Assembly (NCBI GenBank): GCA_964446385.1
Contig: CAYUOH010000018.1
Span: 1-26,383, forward strand
From: CAYSRC01 sp964446385
Lineage (GTDB): Bacteria; Bacillota; Clostridia; Oscillospirales; Ruminococcaceae
Direction of reading: 5' to 3'
Length of the DNA stretch: 26,383 bases
A model generated the notes under the pieces. It had not been told where the DNA came from, ran no database searches, and saw only the letters and a list, made by a program, of their open reading frames with translations. Shown here one piece after another: positions 21,475-26,383 of the stretch (position 1 is its first letter; each line of letters begins with the position of its first letter). Both the position numbers and the translations under genes were made by a program.

Positions 21475-22086
21475 TCAGTCCCCGGTTTTGACAAGTTTAT
21501 TTACTGCAGCGCATACCGCGCCGGTGATAATTGCGGATACGACAGCCTCAACTACGCCGTTGGTACCTGCAACGCCGGCAACCATGGCAAATACGGCCTT
21601 AGTGCTGATGCTGAAGACTTCGGCAAGCAGCGGAGTGAACAGAACGTAAAGCATTCCAAGATATAAAACGGTGTTCGTAAGGGAGCCTATACAACCGGCA
21701 AGAACGTACGCCGGGAATTTCTTCTCCTTGAAAAGCTTTAAAAAGCCCTTAAAAACCAGAGCAGTGACAACACCCACAGCAATACGTGGTATGAATGCCA
21801 CAAGGAAATAAAGAAACGGGCTCTGGCCCACGGCAGTAAGCGCAACAATATCGGTTGTCTGGCCGGTGATGGCAAGAATGAAACACAGCAGACCCCACAG
21901 ACCGCCGAGAATAACACCGGCCTGGGTTCCCAGGATAACAGCACCGATTACAACGGGAATATGGTAGATAGTCGCAACAATAGGTCCGACAGGAATGTTG
22001 CCTATGTTGAACAGCGTAAATACGATAATCAACGCGGCCAGAATGGAAAGGCGTGCCCAGTAACGAACAGACTGCTTTGTATTCAT
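21475..22086 (-). CDS. ECF transporter substrate-binding (S) component
   Basis: 203 residues and about six transmembrane helices. The S component is the substrate-specific membrane subunit that pairs with a shared EcfT-EcfA-EcfA' energising module, not present in this window. The N-terminal basic MNTKQSVRYWARLSILAALI and the following NIPVGPIVATIYHIPVVIGA match the vitamin-uptake S-component fold, with its interaction surface on helix 1. The substrate is unassigned; pantothenate or another B vitamin is plausible for this subfamily. The start has AGGGGGG 7 nt upstream. It is the first gene of the operon leading into EamA, RNase and barstar. No riboswitch was recognised in the 133-bp upstream region; an imperfect palindrome GTGAA-AAGA-TTCAC sits at 22134-22147. 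Confidence 0.85.
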   Translation of the reverse strand: MNTKQSVRYWARLSILAALIIVFTLFNIGNIPVGPIVATIYHIPVVIGAVILGTQAGVILGGLWGLLCFILAITGQTTDIVALTAVGQSPFLYFLVAFIPRIAVGVVTALVFKGFLKLFKEKKFPAYVLAGCIGSLTNTVLYLGMLYVLFTPLLAEVFSISTKAVFAMVAGVAGTNGVVEAVVSAIITGAVCAAVNKLVKTGD

Positions 22087-22219
22087 TTGCGTTCCCCCCT
22101 GAAAATGAGATATTATTATAAAAGGTACCGGATGTGAAAAGATTCACTCATATTTTGTGCCTTTAAATTATTATAATATAACCGAAGTTTATTAATTTCA
22201 AGGGGGAACCGAATTTATT

Positions 22220-22522
22220 ATGCTAAAGCACATAGTCATGTGGCGTTTCAAAGAAAATTTTGATGGAAAGTCCAAAGAAGAGATGATGGAGCAGCAGCGC
22301 ACCGACCTGCTGAAACTTCCCGAAAAGATCGACTGGATCCGCAGTATGGAAATCGGCAAAGATATTCTTCACAGCGAAAAATCCTACGACATGGCTCTCG
22401 TGACGGAATTCGACAGTATGGACGACATGGCCCGCTACCGCGATTTCCCCGACCACGCTGTGATAAGCACGCGCATGAAATCCTACGTAACCGACCGCGT
22501 AGTCGTGGATTACGAGTTTTAA
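22220..22522 (+). CDS. Dabb (stress-responsive A/B barrel) domain protein
   Basis: 100 residues comprising a single dimeric alpha/beta-barrel domain. Signatures are the start MLKHIVMWRFKE, the central SYDMALVTEFDSMDDMARYRDFPDHA (split here across residues 53-78; the Y-x-x-x-P/D-x-H part is typical) and the end VVVDYEF. The His in HIVMW and the later D-H are the usual conserved positions. Such proteins occur as small cytoplasmic dimers of uncertain activity; some family members act on polyketide-type substrates, but nothing here indicates this. It is transcribed divergently from the ECF operon. AAGGGGG lies 13 nt before the ATG, slightly far. Confidence 0.88.
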   Translation: MLKHIVMWRFKENFDGKSKEEMMEQQRTDLLKLPEKIDWIRSMEIGKDILHSEKSYDMALVTEFDSMDDMARYRDFPDHAVISTRMKSYVTDRVVVDYEF

Positions 22523-22551
22523 TTGCAAAAGAAATTTATATAGTGTATCTT
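22523..22551 (+). promoter_or_regulatory. Candidate promoter for the four-helix membrane protein
   Basis: TTGCAA (directly after the Dabb stop), a 17-base spacer and TATCTT. A perfect TATAAT at 22575-22580 is also present but lies too close to the ribosome binding site to give a useful leader. Consensus evidence only. Confidence 0.4.
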
Positions 22552-22599
22552 GTATTTGTGCATATATTCAGTTCTATAATATATTAGGAGGCTCAGTAT

Positions 22600-23448
22600 A
22601 TGGCAACTAAAAAAACGGGTACAAAAGTTTCTGCCGCAGATAAAGAAAAGCTGCAGGCGGAGGTAGACCAGTCAATTAAAAACGCTGAAAAGCAAGGCCG
22701 AAAGATTGTCGAGGCCAAGGCAAACGCCGGCAAAAGCACAACGGGTCTGCGCATAGGCGCTGTAATTCTGTGGGTTTTAGGTCTCGCGTTTGAAATCGTC
22801 GCCATACTTATCCTCAACGGAAAGATCCCCTTCGGCGACATGTTCAACATGGACATAATGTACGGTATCATCATAGCCCTTGTTCTCGATATGATCGCCG
22901 TCATCATCGGAAGCCTGCTCTGGAAGAAAGCCAACCACATCCACCCGGCATCCAAGGCCAACAAGCTCACCTTCTGGCTGTGGAACAATATGGGCGTTAT
23001 TACTGCCGTTATCTGCTTTGCCCCAATCATCATAATCCTGCTGAACAACAAGAATCTTGACAAAAAGTCCAAGAGCGTCCTCACCGTTGTCGCTGTTATC
23101 GCCCTTCTTATCGCCGGCGTAACCAGCTATGATTTCAACCCGATTTCCCAGGAGGATCTTGAAGATCAGGTAACGGAGACCGAGACACTGGGTCTTGAGC
23201 ATGTGTATTACACCGAGTACGGCAACAGGATTCACTATTTCCCCGACTGCCAATACATCAAGGCATCATTCGAAAACAACAACGTTTACGAAGGCACAAT
23301 GGATCAGGCACACGAAAGCGGCCTAACCGAAGTCTGCAGCAGATGCGCTTCCCGCGCCGCCGAGATAGTAGGTACCGGTGATTCCGTTGCCGATGTTGTC
23401 GGCGAAGTCGCTGAAGATTTAACAGAAGTTGTTGACGGTGCCGCTTAA
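22600..23448 (+). CDS. Four-helix membrane protein with Ada-like Cys/His C-terminal motif
   Basis: 282 residues. The N-terminal 48 residues are Lys-rich and probably form a cytoplasmic helix. Four hydrophobic segments follow (about 52-73, 87-107, 130-149, 159-175). Then comes a soluble domain with the pattern VYYTEYGNRIHYFPDCQYIK ... LTEVCSRC: H212, C217, C246 and C249. The Y-x-T-x-x-G-x-x-x-H-x-x-x-x-C ... C-x-x-C arrangement resembles the Ada-type metal-binding domains found appended to secreted or membrane proteins. Zinc binding is likely and function unknown. The acidic tail (DSVADVVGEVAEDLTEVVDG) is amphipathic. The start follows AGGAGG by 9 nt. A GC-rich hairpin lies downstream. Confidence 0.85.
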   Translation: MATKKTGTKVSAADKEKLQAEVDQSIKNAEKQGRKIVEAKANAGKSTTGLRIGAVILWVLGLAFEIVAILILNGKIPFGDMFNMDIMYGIIIALVLDMIAVIIGSLLWKKANHIHPASKANKLTFWLWNNMGVITAVICFAPIIIILLNNKNLDKKSKSVLTVVAVIALLIAGVTSYDFNPISQEDLEDQVTETETLGLEHVYYTEYGNRIHYFPDCQYIKASFENNNVYEGTMDQAHESGLTEVCSRCASRAAEIVGTGDSVADVVGEVAEDLTEVVDGAA

Positions 23449-23490
23449 GGGCATGAACAAGGTGATCAGTTAATTGATAATTGAAAATCA

Positions 23491-23513
23491 GGGCCCCGGT
23501 TCCGGGGCCCTTT
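23491..23513 (+). terminator. GC-rich hairpin, weak terminator or attenuator before ispE
   Basis: A 9-bp perfect stem GGGCCCCGG / CCGGGGCCC with a TT centre, followed only by TTTACT. The U-tract is short, so termination may be partial. It lies 13 bp before the ispE ATG and could also affect ispE translation. Confidence 0.55.
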
Positions 23514-23525
23514 ACTGTATATACT

Positions 23526-24386
23526 ATGAATGAGATTACTTTACAGGCCCCGGCCAAGATCAACCTGGGCCTTGATATAACCGGCCGTCGCCCCGACGGA
23601 TATCACACGGTTGATATGATAAATATCAGCGTGTCGCTTTGCGATACAATAACCGTCCGCAAAAACGACCGCGCCGGTCTCCGTCTGTTCTGCGAAAACC
23701 CGTATGTTCCCTGCGATGAAACCAACCTTTGCGCCAGAGGGGCAAGAGCCCTTACGAAGGCCATTGGCGCCGACGGGTTCGACGCAGATATCACCATAAT
23801 AAAAAGAATCCCCACACGCGCCGGACTCGGCGGAGGAAGCAGCGACGCGGCCGCAACAATGAAGGCCCTCGTAAAACTGTTCAATGTCGATATAAGCGAG
23901 CAGGCTCTGCTTGACGCCGGCCTTTCAGTGGGTGCCGACGTGCCCTACTGCCTTCTGGGCGGTGTGATGCGTGCGCAGGGAATAGGTGAGATTCTGACCC
24001 CAATCGACTGCCTTACCGAATTCAGCGTAAGCATCCTTATGCCGAAGGGCGGCGGTGTGTCCACACCGAAAGCATACAACGCCGTTGACAGCGTCTCGAA
24101 TCCCCGCCATCCCGATATCGAAGGGCTTATCAATGCCCTTAAAAAGGGCGATTACGATGCCATAAGAGATAAAACGGGAAATGTATTCCAGGAAGCCCTG
24201 CCCTCTAACTTAACAAAACGTGCAATCGATATACTTCTAAAAGCCGGTGCATTCTCCGCCTGCCTTTCCGGCAGCGGGGCCGCAATATTCGGTCTTACCG
24301 CGCCGGGTATAGAAATAAACAAAGCCATGCTCTACGGGTACTCCCGCGATAACTATTCTGTCTATCCCGGCCTGACGGTTTATTGA
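23526..24386 (+). CDS. ispE: 4-diphosphocytidyl-2-C-methyl-D-erythritol kinase
   Basis: IspE phosphorylates CDP-ME at the 2-hydroxyl using ATP, the fourth step of the MEP isoprenoid pathway; it is a cytoplasmic GHMP kinase. 286 residues. Catalytic Lys11 lies in APAKINLGLDITGRRPDGYH, the ATP loop TRAGLGGGSSDAAAT spans about residues 97-111, and catalytic Asp138 lies in SVGADVPYC. The GHMP C-terminal motif LSGSGAAIFGL is also present. The ATG at 23526 matches the family start but has no Shine-Dalgarno sequence. A TTG at 23481 would add 15 residues encoded by the upstream hairpin and is less likely. Translation may depend on the leader structure. The other MEP genes are not in the window. Confidence 0.95.
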   Translation: MNEITLQAPAKINLGLDITGRRPDGYHTVDMINISVSLCDTITVRKNDRAGLRLFCENPYVPCDETNLCARGARALTKAIGADGFDADITIIKRIPTRAGLGGGSSDAAATMKALVKLFNVDISEQALLDAGLSVGADVPYCLLGGVMRAQGIGEILTPIDCLTEFSVSILMPKGGGVSTPKAYNAVDSVSNPRHPDIEGLINALKKGDYDAIRDKTGNVFQEALPSNLTKRAIDILLKAGAFSACLSGSGAAIFGLTAPGIEINKAMLYGYSRDNYSVYPGLTVY

Positions 24387-24470
24387 TCCAATCTTCCTCA
24401 TCTTAACTTATTGTATAACATGCAATTTATATACATGTAGGATAAATATAATCGGAAGCAACTTAAAAGT

Positions 24471-24508
24471 TGTCCGCAAATGTCCGCATTTGTCCGCAGA
24501 TGTCCATG
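24471..24508 (+). repeat. Iteron-like tandem repeats, period 10 bp
   Basis: Three exact TGTCCGCA units start at 24471, 24481 and 24491, each followed by two variable bases. A partial fourth (TGTCCATG) starts at 24501. The 10-bp period places all units on roughly one face of the helix, as for cooperative protein binding. The array ends about 17 bp before a TATACT box. Confidence 0.85.
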
Positions 24509-24548
24509 TTGATTTATGATATAGTTATACTAAGAAAAATTTGAAAAC

Positions 24549-24602
24549 AGCCGATAGGCATCTGTTCATAAAAAAGTGAACAGATTGTCTGACGGCTTTT
24601 TT
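24549..24602 (+). terminator. Long hairpin terminator with no obvious gene before it
   Basis: Outer stem AGCCG/CGGCT, middle AGGC/GTCT (one wobble pair), inner stem ATCTGTTCA/TGAACAGAT and an A-rich loop, followed directly by six T. The nearest upstream gene, ispE, stops about 160 bp earlier, so this may end a short non-coding transcript starting near 24535, or simply insulate VapE from ispE readthrough. Confidence 0.8.
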
Positions 24603-24688
24603 ATTGGGCAAAAAGAAGGTGATTGTCATATAAGTAAAGTATCATAAACAGGCAATACATATGTATCATTGTGAAAGGGGAAAAACTA

Positions 24689-25999
24689 TTGTCAATTGAA
24701 TGGAAAAACATGACGCCAGAAACCTATCAGAATATGGATGCGGTGCGCGATGATCTGCTTCCCGCAAAGAAGAACGGAATATCGGTGCTGAATCAGAACT
24801 GCTACACGGTATTCCTTGAGGACCCGATGCTGAAATGTGCAATAAGGCACAACGTGCTGACAGACGGCATAGATATAGTAAGGCCGGTGGGCTGGAACCG
24901 TAAAAGCCCGGCGATGAACGACACCGACCGGATATATCTGCTGCACTATTTCGAGGAGTTTTACGGAATCAGCAACGAAAAAGCAATCAACGACGCCGCA
25001 AGGCTGATCGCGGAAAACTGGAACTACCATCCCATTAAGCAATATCTGAGTTGTCTTAATTGGGACGGCGTAGAACGCGTGCAACACGCGCTTCATCATT
25101 TTTTAGGTGCGGAGGAGAACAGTTTCAATTATTTTTGCCTGATGATGTTCATGCAGGGCGCATTGGAAAGGGTTTTCCACCCGGGCTGCAAATTCGAATA
25201 CATGCTGTGCCTTACGGGAGGCCAGGGCGCGGGAAAATCAACGTTTTTCAGGTTTCTCGCCCTGAAGGACGAATGGTTTACCGACGACGCAAGGGACCTT
25301 CGCGACGCGAAGATTTACGAAAAGCTGCGCGGTCACTGGATAGTTGAACTTCCGGAGATGCAAGGCACAAAGGACGTTGAGGCTACAAAAGCCTGCGTAA
25401 GCAAAACGAGCGATACCTACCGCACACCCTACAGCACTGCGGCGGAGGACAGACCGCGTTGCTGCGTATTCGGCGGTACAACAAACAAACCGGACTTCAT
25501 GCCGTCGGACAAAACCGGCAACCGCAGGTTCCTTCCTATACAGTGTCATCCCGAACATGCAGAGCAGCATATCCTGTACGATGAAAAGGCATCGCGCGTC
25601 TATATCGAGCAGATGTGGGCCGAGGTGATGGAAATGCGCCGTACAGGCAATTATTTCCTTAATCTGCCATCCGATGTGGAAAAGCATCTGCGCGATTACC
25701 AGTCGGCCTTTATACAGGAGGACACCGTGGAGGGCATGATTTTCGATTATCTTGAAAACTACGCCGGGAAAAAGGTGTGCAGCATGCAGCTTCATCACGA
25801 TGCGCTGCACCGTATTTATGATCCGTCACGGAAGGAAACCAACGAGATATGCGACATAATTAACGCCGGGATTGCTAACGGAGATCTGAAGGGTTGGAGA
25901 GCGATAAAAAGCACAAGCCGTTTTCCGGGATACGGAATACAAAAAGGCTGGGAGAAAATACCAGGCTGCTCAGAAAGCGTCTTAAACCTGTCAAAGTAA
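24689..25999 (+). CDS. VapE-family (virulence-associated E) P-loop ATPase
   Basis: 436 residues. VapE/VirE proteins are helicase-like ATPases of phage, phage satellites and other mobile elements, usually linked to replication. N-terminal helical region to about 165, with LNWDGVERVQ near 123-132. Walker A is LTGGQGAGKSTFFRFL (175-190), the Walker B-like strand HWIVELPEM (216-224), sensor-1 FGGTTNK (261-267) and the arginine-finger segment TGNRRFLPI (276-284), so the ATPase core is complete. A C-terminal winged-helix-like region follows. No primase domain is fused, unlike longer relatives. The start is a TTG 8 nt after AAAGGGG; the GTG at 24671 overlaps that site and is less likely. No integrase, capsid or primase gene is adjacent in the window. 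Confidence 0.9.
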   Translation: MSIEWKNMTPETYQNMDAVRDDLLPAKKNGISVLNQNCYTVFLEDPMLKCAIRHNVLTDGIDIVRPVGWNRKSPAMNDTDRIYLLHYFEEFYGISNEKAINDAARLIAENWNYHPIKQYLSCLNWDGVERVQHALHHFLGAEENSFNYFCLMMFMQGALERVFHPGCKFEYMLCLTGGQGAGKSTFFRFLALKDEWFTDDARDLRDAKIYEKLRGHWIVELPEMQGTKDVEATKACVSKTSDTYRTPYSTAAEDRPRCCVFGGTTNKPDFMPSDKTGNRRFLPIQCHPEHAEQHILYDEKASRVYIEQMWAEVMEMRRTGNYFLNLPSDVEKHLRDYQSAFIQEDTVEGMIFDYLENYAGKKVCSMQLHHDALHRIYDPSRKETNEICDIINAGIANGDLKGWRAIKSTSRFPGYGIQKGWEKIPGCSESVLNLSK

Positions 26000-26004
26000 A
26001 AACA

Positions 26005-26217
26005 GTAAACCCGTTTACACCTGAAGGACTTCGGTTTATCTCCCGGTTTACATCCCAAACCTTTGTTATTACTGCATTTAATAACTTTTGTAAACCAAAT
26101 ATATGTAAACAGATAAAAAAGATTATATAAGTACATTATCAGAAAAGGTGCAAGAAACTTGCATTCATTGGCAAGAACTAAAACATCTTTTTGTCCGGTT
26201 TACGTAAACCGGTTTAC
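26005..26217. repeat. Cluster of eight GTTTAC/GTAAAC boxes
   Basis: Exact hexamers start at 26005, 26013, 26046, 26090, 26105, 26198, 26204 and 26212, in both orientations. The first two form GTAAAC-CC-GTTTAC. A 12-bp imperfect tandem pair, GGTTTATCTCCC then GGTTTACATCCC, spans 26033-26056. Spacing is irregular, so this is not a CRISPR array. It could be binding sites for a replication initiator or repressor. Confidence 0.8.
26195..26212. repeat. 18-bp perfect palindrome
   Basis: CCGGTTTACGTAAACCGG is self-complementary throughout and is followed by another GTTTAC. The preceding bases TGTCCG match the core of the iterons upstream of VapE. It is a likely dimeric protein-binding site. Confidence 0.85.
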
Positions 26218-26245
26218 ATAGAATAAATGATAATCAAGACTTAGT

Positions 26246-26292
26246 AAAAGAAAAACCGGTCCGCTCAGTCATTACGATCTGAGCGAGCCGGT
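26246..26292 (-). terminator. Minus-strand intrinsic terminator
   Basis: Read on the minus strand: ACCGG, a 2-base internal loop, CTCAG-centred 7-bp arm, a 10-base loop and the complementary arms, then GTTTTTCTTTT. It implies a gene on the minus strand ending between here and the right edge. Confidence 0.75.
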
Positions 26293-26327
26293 GATATATT
26301 AGTCTTCAGGAGTTATTCCCGTAGAAT

Positions 26328-26383
26328 TCAATTAGTATTCAGCTGCTTTACCTGAAAATCGTGGCTGTAAATTTCACTGCCTT
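26328..26383 (-). CDS. Probable 3' end of an unidentified minus-strand gene
   Basis: One minus-strand frame stays open from the edge and ends GSEIYSHDFQVKQLNTN then TGA at 26330-26328, about 35 bp before the terminator at 26292. Another frame ends at 26348, so the frame choice is tentative. With 17 residues, no family can be named. Confidence 0.3.
   Translation of the reverse strand, partial: GSEIYSHDFQVKQLNTN

Larger units (their letters stand above)
24387..24688 (+). promoter_or_regulatory. Non-coding control region before the VapE gene
   Basis: About 300 bp without a gene. In order it contains an AT-rich segment, the TGTCCGCA repeat array (24471-24508), a -10-like TATACT at 24526-24531, a long hairpin terminator (24549-24602), a further AT-rich segment and the AAAGGGG ribosome site of VapE. 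The layout (direct repeats, short terminated transcript, replication-type gene) resembles control regions of plasmid or phage replication modules. That is an inference from arrangement only. Confidence 0.5.
26000..26327. other. Gene-free AT-rich region rich in GTTTAC boxes
   Basis: No coding sequence was recognised in these 328 bp. They contain eight exact GTTTAC/GTAAAC boxes (separate entry), an 18-bp palindrome and, near the right end, a minus-strand terminator. The region directly follows the VapE stop. Confidence 0.6.

Noticed and set aside
22087..22219. A vitamin riboswitch ahead of the ECF S component
   Set aside because: The region is only 133 bp, shared with a divergent gene and very AT-rich. 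No conserved riboswitch core was recognised, only a short imperfect palindrome.
24661..24699. A 12-codon leader peptide overlapping the VapE start
   Set aside because: It has no ribosome binding site and no sign of selection; the TTG start with AAAGGGG explains translation better.
26005..26217. CRISPR array
   Set aside because: The repeated unit is only 6 bp, occurs in both orientations and has irregular spacing; no cas gene is present.

Overview
The window looks like a low-to-medium GC Gram-positive chromosome, most likely a gut or rumen clostridium (Oscillospiraceae-like). This is inferred from the Firmicutes-type RpoB/RpoC/S12 sequences, strong AGGAG-type ribosome binding sites, TTGNNN-17-TATAAT promoters and an ECF vitamin-transporter component. 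It reads like a scaffold assembled from short reads or a metagenome. There are three runs of exactly 10 N (330-339, 3801-3810, 9493-9502), all inside or beside the most conserved genes (tuf, rpoC, rpoB), and two of the junctions show signs of joining non-identical templates.

Positions 1-11112, minus strand, hold the transcription/translation core in the order rpoB, rpoC, rpsL, rpsG, fusA, tuf (partial). rpoB has a textbook promoter in the intergenic region before it, and rpsL has a second one. Two things stand out: rpsL lacks 16 codons that encode a normally invariant decoding-centre loop, and a second, different rpoC 3' end lies just beyond the N gap after the intact rpoC stop.

Positions 11452-14041, plus strand, hold a ribokinase-like PfkB kinase and an unrecognised zinc-ribbon, disordered, single-pass membrane protein, closed by a strong bidirectional terminator. 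Positions 14109-16483, minus strand, form an operon of a membrane-anchored glycerophosphodiester phosphodiesterase, a stand-alone E2-acyltransferase-like protein that has lost its catalytic motif, and a YfbR-type 5'-deoxynucleotidase. Positions 16629-19778, plus strand, encode a small lipoprotein, then a GT-B-like surface carbohydrate protein overlapping a Wzx-like flippase.

Positions 19806-22086, minus strand, form a tightly packed operon: ECF transporter S component, EamA exporter, membrane-anchored barnase-like RNase and barstar-like inhibitor (4-bp overlap). Positions 22220-24386, plus strand, carry a Dabb-domain protein, a four-helix membrane protein with a C-terminal Ada-like Cys/His motif, and ispE of the MEP isoprenoid pathway.

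The right end (24387-26383) differs in character. It has a 10-bp-period iteron-like array, a strong hairpin terminator with no obvious gene to terminate, one VapE-type ATPase, and then a gene-free stretch crowded with GTTTAC/GTAAAC boxes including an 18-bp perfect palindrome. This looks like a compact replication-type module or the edge of a mobile element. A minus-strand terminator and a probable gene tail lie at the extreme right edge.
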